NCBI GenBank assembly: GCA_036346225.1 | Contig: JARFIW010000884.1 | Location: 2,436,501 to 2,500,500 of the forward strand | DNA length: 64,000 nucleotides | DNA from: Platerodrilus igneus | Lineage: Eukaryota; Arthropoda; Insecta; Coleoptera; Lycidae | Direction: 5' to 3' | In this document: positions 23,938-35,862 of the stretch, piece after piece | How the letters are laid out: each line of letters starts with the position of its first letter | How positions within the stretch are numbered: position 1 is the stretch's first letter | Notes under the pieces: model-generated | What the model was told of the DNA's origin: nothing | What the model saw: only the letters and a program-made list of their open reading frames with translations | Database searches by the model: none | Translations under genes and position numbers: made by a program

Positions 23938-24306
23938 TCACTTATCGGATGAGTTGTTACTAAATCTTTTAGGCCTTGTCACAGTTACAGTTAGCTTTTG
24001 TTGGTATCTACTAGTAGAAAGTGCATTACATGATTGAAGTGAATTGGAATTCTTGCTGTTTGTTTGACTAGCCAAACTGTTATCATTTACTTTGTCAGAT
24101 TCTTCTCTATAGGTTATGGAGGTTGGTGTAAAAGCTGATTTTGGAATAACGTGAGGGCAGTACGGGTAAATACCAGTCGTTTCCAAACCGGAAACGATAT
24201 TAAGTATCATCTCTTTTAGCCATACTTCCGTAGAACTTTCTCCAAATCTCAATTTAGTAATTGTTTTTTCTGCAAAAATGTTGCAACCATGATATAAATG
24301 TTTCAC
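23938..24306 (-). pseudogene. pogo/jerky-like transposase C-terminal region
   Basis: The 122-residue frame contains LRFGESSTEVWLKEMI, then VSGLETTGIYPYCPHVIPKS, then AFTPTSITYREES. The 'i..gF..tGIyPyn...ip..afaPs..t' pattern is typical of the region just after the DDE domain in insect pogo-superfamily proteins. With 24790-25150, which holds the DNA-binding and early DDE parts in the same orientation, it probably makes one dead gene. A SINE (24571-24787) lies between them. Confidence 0.6.
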
Positions 24307-24570
24307 TTATACTAACTTTTTTTAGTAACAATAGTTATTGATGAAGGGTGTTAATGGTCACCCCACTCTGGTTCCATTATTTGTTGTCCTTTGAAAAGGA
24401 TATACATCAGAAGTGCTTAGTCTGCAGCATTTCCGCGCCCCACAATCGTTACATGCTTATCATGCTGAGATGCGGTGAGGTGGACCCGCTTTTCGTCTCG
24501 CTCTGATTAACCGGTTTGTTGCTTGTGGATAGTTAACCAAAACGGCTTCATAGTTAGATATATTTCCAAC

Positions 24571-24787
24571 ACTTGAAAAACGTTAGGCGCGCATTTTTCC
24601 CAAAAAAAACCCTAGTTCTTATGAAGTGCAAAATATAGGTCCCGTGTGCGAGTATTGTCTCGCACGTTAAAGATCCCTAATTTGCTTGGAGCAGCAAGTG
24701 TTCGCAAAATTCAAAATTTTTAGGTAAAAACAACTCGCTTCCTGGCCAGTGTAGTACCTTCGGGTAGAGCATTGGAAAGTCAAATAT
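24571..24787 (+). mobile_element. 5'-truncated SINE copy
   Basis: Lacks the tRNA-like head; begins at the body (CTTGAAAAACGTTAGGCGCG) and keeps GTTAAAGATCCCTAATTTGC and CTTCGGGTAGAGCATTGG. More diverged than the array copies. Confidence 0.8.
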
Positions 24788-24789
24788 AG

Positions 24790-25150
24790 GGAGAGGAAAT
24801 TTAACCGGTACTCTTTCTCGTCTACGTTATACACAATTCCAGAATTGTCAAATAAGTCTAATTTATCCATGTTTTCTTTTAATTTAATAAAATAATCATC
24901 ATCAATAGACTTGTTCATTTTTGCGCTTGAGCTGGATTCAAATGATGCACTCTGCGCTTGTCTATACCAAAATGTCTTTTAAAAAAACAGTTTAAGTCAT
25001 TTTCTTCCTGCTTTTTGGGTATTCTTGGAAAAAGGATTGGGGATATGCTTTTTAATGTAACATAAGAATAAACGCTTTTGAATACAACTCTGCTGGTTAT
25101 GGGCATTCCCTCTAGGGCTAATCTGTAAATTCTTACAACGAATTCTAATT
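24790..25150 (-). pseudogene. pogo/jerky-like transposase N-terminal and early DDE fragment
   Basis: The frame 25106-24915 contains FFKRHFGIDKRRVHHLNPAQ, matching the CENP-B-type helix-turn-helix phrase ('gf..Rh..is.R.pe.ls.aRa'). It runs on through a stop-free join into MNKSIDDDYFIKLKENMDKL followed by IVYNVDEKEYRLNF. There the 'yNvDEkgy.l' motif carries the first catalytic Asp. The reading frame then enters SINE sequence, so the coding part stops at about 24790. Confidence 0.7.
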
Positions 25151-25308
25151 CTTGTTCTTTAGATAAAATAGGATTTCGTCCAAGCTTTTAAGTGTAATTT
25201 TTATTTCGGTAATGAAGTGCAAGTGGTATACCATGAACCATAACCAAACGTTTTATAGCATTATTTATGTATAAGAAGACTTGCTGAAACCATTCAGTTA
25301 TTCATTGT

Positions 25309-25468
25309 GTTGGCGGTTCTATGATCAGTTGGTATGCGTGTGACTAATATGCTCAAGGTCCCGGGTTCGAATCCCGAATCAGTCCGCTTGAAAAATGTTG
25401 ACGAGAATTTTTAACAAAAATACGCTTTCGTTCGGATGAGAGGTAAAATTGAGGTCCCGTGTGTGTGC

Positions 25469-25511
<43 letters not shown>

Positions 25512-26430
25512 GTTACGCATGTTAAAGATCTCTACCTTGCTTGGAACGGCAAAATTCTAAATTTCCAGGTAAAAAACTCGTTTCCTAGCCAATGTAGTAC
25601 CTTCGGGTGGAGTATTGGAAAATCATATGTAGTGTCCATTGTTCTGGCTGCTTCGTGGTTTAGTTGGTATGCGTTTGACTGTTAAACCCAAGGTCTCGGG
25701 TTCGAACCACGACACGGCCTGCTTGAAAAATGTTAGGCGAGCATTTTTCACAAAAATACGCCCTCGTTCGGATGAAAATTAAAGTACCTTCAGTGGGAGC
25801 AATGGGAAATCAAATGTAGTGTCCATTGTGCAGCGACATCGTGGTTTAGTTGGCATGCGTTTGACTGATAAACCCAAGGTCCCGGGTTCGAACCCCGACA
25901 CGGCCCGCTTGAAAAATGTTAGGCGAGCATTTTTCACAAAAATACGCCCCCGTTCGGATAAGAGGTAAAATGTAAGTTCCGAATGTATGTTGTCACACAC
26001 GTTAAAGATCCCTACCTTGCTTGAAACATTAAGGGTTCGGCAAATTCAAAATTACAAGGTAAAAAAATCGTTTCCTAGCCGAAATAGTTAGTACCTTTGG
26101 ATGGAACAAATGTAGTGTCCATTGTGCGAAGCGGCTACGCGGCTTAGTTGGTAAGCGTGTACCGACTAAGCCAAAGGTCTCGGATTTGATTCCTGACACG
26201 GTTCACTTAAAAAATGTTGTGCGAGCATTTTTCACAAAAATACGCCGTTCGGATGAGAGGTAAAATATAAGTCCCGTGTGTATGTTACAACGAATGTTAA
26301 AGATTCCTACATTGCTAGGAATAGCAAAGGTTCGGCAAAATTTAAAATTTCCAAGTTAAAAATCTCGCTTCCTAGTCAATGTCGTACCTTCGGGTGGAGC
26401 ATTGGAAAATCAAATGCACTGTCCTTTGTG
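25309..26430 (+). repeat. Second head-to-tail array of four SINEs
   Basis: Copies at about 25309-25642, 25647-25830, 25831-26126 and 26127-26430, all plus strand. Joints are marked by GTGTCCATTGT (near 25633, 25819 and 26117; the last copy ends in GTCCTTTGTG). Heads share CGTGGTTTAGTTGG, a good pol III A-box, and GGTTCGAA-type B-boxes. The second copy has an internal deletion of most of its body. The joint string differs from that of the 2.9 kb array. Confidence 0.85.
25459..25511 (+). repeat. (GT)n microsatellite inside a SINE body
   Basis: About 20 uninterrupted GT dinucleotides replace the GTGTGTGAGTGTTG stretch found in the other SINE copies, so the tract has expanded from that seed. Confidence 0.95.
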
Positions 26431-29125
26431 CTCTTTTTCTTTGGCGGCATCCTGAAAAGAAAGCAACAATATTAGCAAACTTATTAGTAGATTGAAATAC
26501 TCCATTTGTTCTTAATATTGCCAATGACATTACTACGATCATATTCCTGTGGCAATAATAGGAAAACTGACCTTGAATAAAAGTAAGATAAAAGTCCCTC
26601 AACTGTGAAACGTATAATTAAATAGTATGGCTTTCGAGGCATTGTTTACCTTGAAGTATATCGTAAATGCTGCAATAAACATAAAAATAAACGATGGAAT
26701 TGAAACGGAAAATATTTTATAACGGCACGTTACAAACTCGATCATATGCACTAACACTATGAACCAGCGCAATACTAAACCCATAGAAAAACCTAGAGGT
26801 AACTCTTTAATGGAGGGGATTAGCAATAAATTATATTTGGACGCTCATGCGCGGGAGATCACTAGAAGGAATAGTTTGTTAAAGCCGATAATGTAGCTAG
26901 TGTTCAATCATTTAGACAAAGGAATAAGAAACATAGAAAAAGTATGGCTGCCATATACTTTTGTTTTGTTTAAAAGCAACAGAAGTTGTTCCCTGATTTA
27001 AAGTTGCGAAATTCCGTAGTTTCGTGTAATTGATTATAGAGAACTTCGAAGATGGTGCGCATAAAATAGTTTACTTCATACTGGACTCATTTCTTTAATT
27101 TATTTACTTATCAAAATTTAAATAAATAGGGTTATATTCGTTTACTAGAAGCAAAGATAGAAGTAAGTAAGGAGATTTTAAAATAAACTAGCATGCATAT
27201 ATTGGAGGTAAAAACATGTACATACCATGTATTTACTTCGTATATATAACAAATATTGTTATATTGATAAAATAAAATTTGTATCAAAACAACCAATTTA
27301 ATTCTGTCAATATATTCATATTATACAAATTTGTATGCAAGAATTGATAGTTATTTCAAATTTTGCCAATGCAAAGGAGATATGAGCTTATCCAAGAAGG
27401 TGTGCAATGCTCTCAAATTAACAGCACCAGAAAGGCGGACGGTGCATTTTATGATGAAAAGAGGAATCAAAGTGAATCCAGTTTTGAAAACGATATCATA
27501 ATCAATTGAAATATTAGGATACCATATGTCAAAGAACACGTCTAAAGTCTTTGTTAATCAAACATGTAGAAAATTTATGCTATTCAAACTTGCATTATTA
27601 CTTCTAAATAAAGCGAATATATTCTTTCAGAACGCAAAGACTGTAGATAATCGAGTATATTTGCCATGTTATCTCAAACAATAAAGATAAATTGAAGTAC
27701 TTTTACTTAAACTAAATACACTAATAACATTCTACAAAGTGCTGAACAAATACTTGTTTCAATTGTATTAGGAGGAGTTTTATAAGAACAGATCGATTTA
27801 TTAAACTATAAAGCTTGAATAGGGCGTCTCCCATAACATGTAGTTATACAAAATATTTTGAAACGGAGGTGTCGGAATATTTGAAGGAAAATATTTATAA
27901 AGGCAAAATTGAACGTAACAAAGTTTACTGAAATAAATATTTTGTTTACCTTTTTTGTAGTTTAAAATAATTTATAAACCTCAGTTCCATTCCAATATGT
28001 ATTTAACAGAACTAAAATAATGCTTTTGTGGATTTTAGGTTGCTGAGTTTGATAAAACACCAATTTTAATAAAATTTTATGCTTACTACTTTCTACTCAT
28101 AGCAATATTCGTTTTTTTGTAGATTCTACAATGAATGGTCACACAAGGAAAATAGTTAGACACTTCTAAATCAATCTAACGGATTAAAAAGGATAATTTG
28201 AGCAAAAATGTACCATTTACGGTTTAACAAAAGTTACTGCTACTCTGTGTGCAAACTCTACTCCAAGGCAGTTGGAAAGTTTCTTTTTACAGCGTTGAAA
28301 AATTATTTTGAAGATAAATGATCGTTTTCAGGTTGAAAGTTGGCCAGCCACTTAATCTCCAGCTAAAAGTCTCAAAAAGCGCTGTAATTAAAGAGTTTAG
28401 AGCTACTCAAATCAGTAGCGTTGATACGGTGAAAATATGGGAGAGAAGGGAATACAGTAGAAGTATTGCGTATATTTATTTGTCAAGTTTTTAACAAACA
28501 CTTTTTAAGTTGAAAAACGCGTTTAACACCATTAACACCATTTATTTAGTCGAATATGACTATTCTCTCTATCAATTATTTTTAATTATCGAATATAATC
28601 TTCATGACCTATTGGTCGTTTGCCTCTGATACTTAAAACGTGATTAACATGTGTTTCAGATTATCACATGCAGATATTTTATAGAACAATAGTTCACATC
28701 ATTATACAATAATCTTGTCATTTCTTAAGTGCTATGTACTTTTTGCATGATTTACCAATATCTAATAAACGAAATAATTTTATAGTGCAATAAATAATTG
28801 TAAAGAGTTGCTCTAAATATATACTTTTTAAGTCAAATTACACCCAACTTTTTATATATTTTTTAACTGTTAATATTTCAACATTTTATTGTAAATATGT
28901 GACGGTAATATTAAAGTGAAACTATGAGTGTTAACATTTTTGTAACTTCTAGAAAATATTGATACAATTATTAAACGTTTTATATTTTTTGCTATACAAC
29001 GTGTCCAAGGCAAAGAAGGAACTCGGAAATGGTAATAGTACAAATTTGGTTAGTAGTACAAAACTGTTATTACGACTCAAAAATTTACACCCATAACGAA
29101 TAGACGTGCAAATCCTTACACAATA
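26431..29125. other. No gene seen
   Basis: AT-rich, mostly short frames without domains. Confidence 0.5.
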
Positions 29126-29127
29126 TT

Positions 29128-29130
<3 letters not shown>

Positions 29131-29202
<72 letters not shown>
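29131..29202. repeat. (AT)n microsatellite
   Basis: About 72 bp of nearly pure AT repeat with two small interruptions. Flanked on the right (29215-29330) by a loose repeat of GCCACTAAAAGAGTG-type units. Confidence 0.95.
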
Positions 29203-29339
29203 TGCTGTGGTAAGGCCTCGCGTTGGGAGCCACTAAAAGAGTGCCGTGACAATGCTGCACTGAGAGCCACTGAAAGAGTGATATGCCAATGGTCTCGCAT
29301 TGGGTGCGTCGCTAAAAGAATAGTGTGAAACAGATACTT

Positions 29340-31870
29340 GTGGTTTGTAAACTTGAAATTGTTCACTTACCTTCGTTTTTTATTTTTGCCTGGCTAGCTC
29401 AACGAAATTTACGAAGTTTTTAAAATGAAATAAAACGCAGCAATATCACAAAGAATTTATACAATATGAAATATCTTCTTTCATACAAAAAGCATTTACA
29501 ACAATGTTTCTTTCAAAACAAAATAATTTCTAAAAAGTCATTGTTACAAACAAAATTATTGTTGTTTAAGTTATTTTACATTTACAGAATTAAACTTATT
29601 CTTTTGAGGTTCTTTAAGCTTGTTATAAATTATTTCCACGCTGGTAAGATTTGTTTTGACCAGAAAAAATCCTTGACATATAATCTATTAAAGGTCAAAG
29701 TATATCGAACTCTGAACACAAACTCCTGTTAAAAAAATCCCTCACACAAGAAAAAAATTATTAGGGTTATCTTAAACTAGATCTAAATACTCTAATATCA
29801 GCTTAAAATAAATCTAACAGTGATACTTGCAGAATCCACAAAACGCTTCTCGTAATTAAAAATCTGTTTATTTTAAATTGATCTCCAAATCGGTTTACAA
29901 GTTTTTCCAAATTAAAATTCCTTATTTCCAACAGCAATTATCAAAGTACCTTTTTGGGTTAAATCTTCTTTTCAATTATTTAATACATTTTTAAAAATAG
30001 CTTTATATTGAAGAATGTTTGCCTTCTCTTCGTAATTAATAATTCCATTTTTGCATTTAATTTGGGTTTGAAAACATCACTTCGATATTCATTGCAACCT
30101 CGCATCTATGTTTTACTGCATATTTCTATAACGCAACGTCTAGCGTTTTAAAATAACATTTCTTGATTTACTTTAAGCGTCGACTGCATCAGATCAAATT
30201 TAATGAATGAATTCCTTTCAAAACGATAACCCCTCCTTTATATACAAATTGTCTATTTTCGAGAATTTTTCCACAATAATCTCGAACATTATGATGTATG
30301 GTTTAAGGAATACCCAATTAGCGTATAAAATTTCGACATTTTATTACCTTCTTATCTGTTCTAGGTATCTGTGGCATGTTCTTGGTCCTTGTTTCTCATA
30401 TACTATTATCACGGCGTCGTATACTAATGCAAAAGATAATCGATTATTTCAAGATTTGTAAGTTTTATTTTCAATGTTCAAACTTCTTCTTGGAATAAAA
30501 ATGTTTATTTAATGAGTTTATATGTAGTTTTAAACACCGATGACTCATATTCTAGAAAGTTCTTTTATCAATTGCTACAATCCACAGGTTAATTAATCTA
30601 CTTTGATTGCTTTTTAATGCAAAAGGGTTTACAATTTACTTATCCAAATTAGGTTACTTGCTATTTATTTACAATATGCTTATATCATATAGGGTAATTA
30701 TTTATACACGCGCAATTTGCGTTTTTGCATTGTACATCAATGAATAAAGGTACGCTTGTATTACACTGTGCGTAACCATGAATTTACGGAAAATTTCATT
30801 TTTTCCGGATATATACTACTATACATTATTTTGTAAATTAGAGGTATAAATGCTTACATTCTCTAATTTTATATGGTATACTTGCTAATATTTAATTTTT
30901 ATAGAAATGGGTTTCGTATATTTCCCAATTTAAACCATTAATCCTTTTGCTAGACCTGCTTACCAAATTTACATCTAGTATCATTAACGCAGTATAATTC
31001 TCAAACAGCTATATCACCTGTATTTTATTTATTTTTCAGTAAATATTTGCACATCGAGAATCACAGGAAGGATGTAGTACATTTCGCATGCCTAACTTAT
31101 TGTTGATACCAAATTGGAACTGCAGGTTGTTTTCGCCGCTATTTTTATTTAATTAACAGAGTGACCACATGTGTAATACTATTTATTTTGCATATTTTAT
31201 GCCTAATTTGTTACATACATCGCAAAATGCATTTGGTCTGAATTTATAAAAATTGTTTTCAATTGAAGAGTATGTTTGTAACGATCTAATCATTGCGTAA
31301 ACTATAATTAGACACGTTCAAATAAACATTTTGTTAATGAGATTTGTATTATGTCTTATCACGGTGGGGGGTTTTTCTAAACACTGAAATCCCCTCGATA
31401 TTCCCGGTTTGTAATTTAAAAATCTTAAGTACGTCAGCAGAAAACAATTAGATTATATCAATTAGAGAGGTATAAAACTCGATAAAAACATGTTAAAGCC
31501 AGTGAATATATTGGGGAATCAAGTATAGAAACGCGTTGGTCTAGCATCGTACACGCTATTTCGCATCTGAAAAGGTAAGTAGAATTTCATATTTGTTTAC
31601 TTCTGGTTAATGCAACACTAACTTGAATTATGTGCTTTACTTAAAATTGAAACTGACAACTTACTATTCTTCGGTCTGTTTATAATACATAATTAAAAAC
31701 AACAAATAGTTCCCTGGTTTATTTAAAAATAAAAATATCTTTCGTAGAATAGCAACATTATTTTTTTGCACAATTAAAGTATTCTCTGCGTGTAACAAAC
31801 AATGATAGGAATTGATATTCTCCTTGTTTAACTTTCTCATAGCCGAAATGTTGTTGCTTACCAAATTTTC
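29340..31870. other. No gene seen
   Basis: AT-rich, no recognised domain, RNA gene or element end. Confidence 0.5.
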
Positions 31871-31878
31871 TACCTGAT

Positions 31879-32210
31879 TTAATTGTAAGTAACGTCTAGA
31901 TAATCAATTGTTTTTGCAATCCTTTTATATAAATTATTGTGCCACCACGTATAATCTCTTGTATGTACAGACTCAAACACAAAGGGGATAGTCCATTTGT
32001 AGATGGAGTTTTCTAGTGTAATCTGTGTAGATACTTTGTGTTGAAACTGATTTGTTTTCGGAAGGATTTGCTTAAATCGATCGTCTACAAAGGCATGTCC
32101 AGAATTTGATGCCACAATTTCACCCTTTGGAAATACAACATAGCCACTTCCTTGATAACAAAATCACTCTTTTTATACTCGAATTCTTGAATGTCTAGGA
32201 TGTAGACCAT
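31879..32210 (-). pseudogene. Fragment of an unrecognised, probably element-borne protein
   Basis: From a Met at 32210 the minus strand reads ILDIQEFEYKKSDFVIKEVA. After a frameshift near 32140 it continues as an open frame (32115-31879) with SNSGHAFVDDRFKQILPK and FESVHTRDYTWWHNNLYKRI. The N-terminal phrase 'ilDiqgf......fv.KEva' reminds me of uncharacterised proteins spread through insect and cnidarian genomes, but I cannot name the family. Short and broken, with no recognised neighbours. Confidence 0.35.
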
Positions 32211-32570
32211 CTTTACACGTAAGCGATTGTTTCGCAAATGCCACATAAAAATACCAAACTCTCTCTTATATTAAAACTATGTTATCTTTCTTCTTCTAAG
32301 TCGTCTCTTCAACTCTGTACCACTTAATCAACAAGTCAGGGCCCTTGATTCTCTTCTTCAACACTGCACTTATTAATACACCATAACTTATGTATAATTC
32401 AAAAACTTAGCTGGTTGTTTTGCAAGGTGAAATATGCCACTCTGACGAGCTGTAGCAACAACGAAACCGATCGTTGGCTTTTTTCTTTGCAAAATAACCA
32501 AAAAGTATATTAATTTTCGTTCACTATACTCGAATCACTTTCCCAATGCCAGACAAAATTATTCATTACT

Positions 32571-33740
32571 GTGGATGCACTAGCAGTAAATATTAATATT
32601 GCAAAGTGTTCCTGTGATGGTACATGCAAGACATGTATCAAATGCAAACAAACTAAAGATCCATTTCCACTTGAATCTCTTACTAAATCAAGTAATAAGT
32701 TAGACTTGATTCATACAGATATATGCGGTCCGTTACAGCTTCAAACACCAAGTGGAAATAAATACATTTTAACCCTTATTGGCAATTATTCAAGGTATTC
32801 CCATATTTATTAGTTAAAGCGTACATCTGATGCATGCATGTGAAAAAATAATTGAGTTTGTTGAAATGATGAAAACCCAACATGGCAAAGTACCAAAAAT
32901 TATTAGATCAGATAGAAGTGGATAGTACATAGATGGTGAACTGAAGAAATATTTTAAATCTAGGAGTATAAAGACTCAGTTAACAGTACCAATAACGCCA
33001 CAACAAAATGGAATTGCCGAACGGAAAAATAGAACTCTAATTGAAATGACACGATGTATGCTCACGAGTTCAAGCTTCAACAAACAATTTTGGGGTGAGA
33101 CAGTGACTACAGCTAATCACATCATTAATCGTCTACCTACTAAAAATATAGAATCACCTCCCTACGAGATGTGGCATGGTAAAAAGCCAAATTTAAACTA
33201 TTTTTAGATTTTTGGAACACCAGCATATACCCATATAGAAAAGTGTAAACGTAAAAAGTTAGATGATACTGCTGAAAAACTGTTTTTTGTTGGTTATGAA
33301 TCAGGCACTAAAGGTTATCGGCTATTGAATAAAAGACACTCATGGAATCAAAATCAGTCGTGATGTCAAATTTATTTCAGCTGAAATATGTCCTAAAATG
33401 GTAAATGAAATTAATTGAATTAATTGAGACTCCAGAATCCGAAAATGTTCAATCAGAAGTACCTCATCAGTATGATGATAAATTACATGCTTCAGGTTCA
33501 GAAGTGACAAATAAAGAAGAAACTCATTTATTCAGACATTCTGCAAGATCAAACAAGGGTTTTCCACCAAAACGTTTAATCATGGAAATAAATAAGTACT
33601 GATCCTGTAACTTATGAGGAAGCCGTTAATGGACCTAATTCAAATAAATAGAAAGTTGCAATGAATGTAGAATGGAACATGGATGGAAAAAGTTAGCTAA
33701 ACACGTAAAAGCAATGGGGCTGGTAGAAGTTTAAAAAAAT
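32571..33740 (+). pseudogene. Ty1/copia integrase and linker remnant, pol deleted
   Basis: The open pieces follow copia order. Zinc-binding Cys residues (CKTCIKCKQTKDPF) come first, then the integrase start KLDLIHTDICGPLQLQTPSG with the first Asp. Next are a middle part with KIIRSDRSG, TPQQNGIAERKNRTLIEMTR carrying the Glu, IINRLPTKNIESPPYEMWHG, and GTPAYTHIEKCKRKKLDD. The linker HSARSNKGFPPKRL follows. Then the sequence jumps almost directly to the extreme C-terminus before the LTR, so the RT and RNase H have been deleted. Several stops and frameshifts. The 5' half (5' LTR, gag, protease) is absent. Confidence 0.85.
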
Positions 33741-33766
33741 GTTTTTATATAAACGTTGAGAAGGGG

Positions 33767-33957
33767 TGTTAGATATGCAACGCTTATTATAAAATTATCA
33801 TTATGTTTGTGTATCAAGTTACCATACTGTTTTTGTAATTAACAATGTCGTAATATAAGTTTTTGTTACGGAATAAAATATTCTATACGTATGTCACTCT
33901 TTTTCCAAGTTGAAGATTGTTGATATTCCTTATTAAAATCCATTGACCGTTCTAACA
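33767..33957 (+). mobile_element. 3' LTR of the copia remnant
   Basis: A 191 bp segment starting TGTTAGA and ending TCTAACA, a perfect 7 bp terminal inverted repeat. It is directly preceded by the purine-rich GAGAAGGGG, a polypurine tract. Contains AATAAAAT near 33872. The next element begins immediately after it. Confidence 0.8.
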
Positions 33958-35641
33958 ATTTTACCAAGAAAAATGCGAAATTCGACGATTAGTCAAAAAA
34001 GCAAATACCACTGCCCTGTATATAAACCATAATTATAATTATATTCAAAAAAAGGAAGAGTATTTGAAAAGATTCAACTAAATAAATAACCTTGCAAGTC
34101 ATAAAACGACATGGACAGAAGCTATAAAACAATACGCGTAAATAGTGCATCATTATTATACAAGAAATTCCATTTAAACGAGCAGGTTTGTCAATGCGTA
34201 AAACAGATAAACGCATATAATTTCCTACATCAATAAATATAAAGCTACGTGATCAAAAACTACAAAAATCCAACACTTGATAATTTGGGAATAATAACAG
34301 CATGAAGATAAAGCAAAGTTCAACAAATTTGCTGTACAAACAAACCGTACGTGAGCTAAAAGACCATGGAAGATTTTCAAGTTTAACAAATTTATACAAA
34401 TACCCTGAAATCCTACGTACAGTGAAGAGCGTCTCGACTTCGTTATACATGGAAATTTCATAGAAATACCCAAGCCTGCATGTGAAAATCAAGGTACAAG
34501 GAGGCAATTAACGAACTATGCGCTTGACCGACCAATTGAAAACAGATAGGCGTTTTCTTTAAATACCACAGGAATTCGTAAACAAATCAGTTTGACTCTA
34601 ATGAAGGCACGATCCACATCACCTAATATAAAATATTTACATGAAATAATTGCAAGTAATTTTATAATTAATAATTTTAATGCGGTGTTAGTGAATAATT
34701 AAACAAAGTTCGTCGTTTAATCCTCAAAATCGTAAGTTATAGAAGGTTGCTTTAAATAAATTTCAAGATTTATATTAACAAAGAACTCCAAGTAATTTCT
34801 GGATCTAACCGGGAGAAGTTCAATAAGTATATCCAGGTAACTTCTGGATCTAACCAGGAGAAGTTCAATAAGTATATCCAAGTAGTATCTGGATCTGACC
34901 TGGAAAAGTTGCACAAAGAAATCCAAACAACCGTCCTGGAGAAGTCGAACAAGTACATCCAAATAATTACTGGATCCAAATTGGAGTATTTAAATGAATA
35001 CCTGAAGAATCCACCTGGCGCAGCTTTTGTAAATCCTATTTGGCTAACTATAAACTGAAGCTGAACCAGCGAGTAATTGGAGCAGAAACTGGTCTGAATG
35101 GAGGAACGAGACACTCCAAAAAGGGACAACAGGTTAGCCATTATAAATATTTTGTTGCATTGATGATTTTATTTATGAATATTTAAAAATATTACATTCA
35201 CGAAAATTTATGTGAGGGTCAACAAAAATCGTTTTGGCATGCGTTATAATTTACGTAAAAATTTAAGGAAGATTGATGAACGTTTATAGGGATTCAAATA
35301 ATAATAAAAAGGGTGATTTTTGCTACTTTTTGATCAATTAAAGGGAATTATGATTTTTGGGAGAAATTAATTCAATTATATAAAAGAGATTCTATTCAAC
35401 AACATTATAAACGCTTTGTACATTGTATATATTGAGAACATTATATAAATTGTGGTTAATTGTGTTTAGCTCAAATACATAGGAAGTAGAGATAAAAAGG
35501 GAGATTAAGGATTCTTTGTTGTCGTATCGTCGCAAGCTCCGTGCCTGGTTAAAATTGAGCTAACCGAGACATTACAATTAAAATTACTTTTTTTATAAAA
35601 ATGAGGGCACTGGGTTATTGAAACGATATCATAGCATAGCA
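33958..35641 (+). mobile_element. 5' LTR of the gag-protease element
   Basis: Matches 38498-40212 along its length. It abuts the copia 3' LTR on its left. Just after it comes GGTCCCGAACGTGGGGCTGG, a plausible primer-binding segment whose CAACGTGAGG-like core recurs three more times within 150 bp. Confidence 0.75.
34792..34926 (+). repeat. 45-bp minisatellite in the 5' LTR, 3 units
   Basis: Units of the form GTAATTTCTGGATCTAACCG plus GAGAAGTTCAATAAGTATAT. The minus-strand frames through it are artefacts of the repeat. Confidence 0.85.
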
Positions 35642-35862
35642 AAATTTAGGGTCCCGAACGTGGGGCTGGAATATCATATCAGAAAGAAAGTAAAATTTTG
35701 TCGCATCAACGTGAGGTGAGAACAGAAAATTGGCATCCTAAAAGTGAGGCTAGAACTTAAAAATATTTAAATATCGTATCAACGTAAGACTGGAACAAAA
35801 CGGAAAATTGTAGAATAACAAAATTAAAAAGTCAAGTTAGGATTTAGAACTTAGGACCAAAA

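Noticed and set aside
25309..25390. tRNA gene candidates in SINE heads
   Set aside because: A- and B-box-like sequences are present, but the heads are always fused to the SINE body and do not fold into a full cloverleaf with a clear anticodon loop.
34717..35141. Minus-strand frames rich in LDILIELLPVRS-type repeats, also at 39267-39568
   Set aside because: Produced by the 45 bp minisatellite inside the LTRs; both overlapping frames are repetitive, with no conserved domain.
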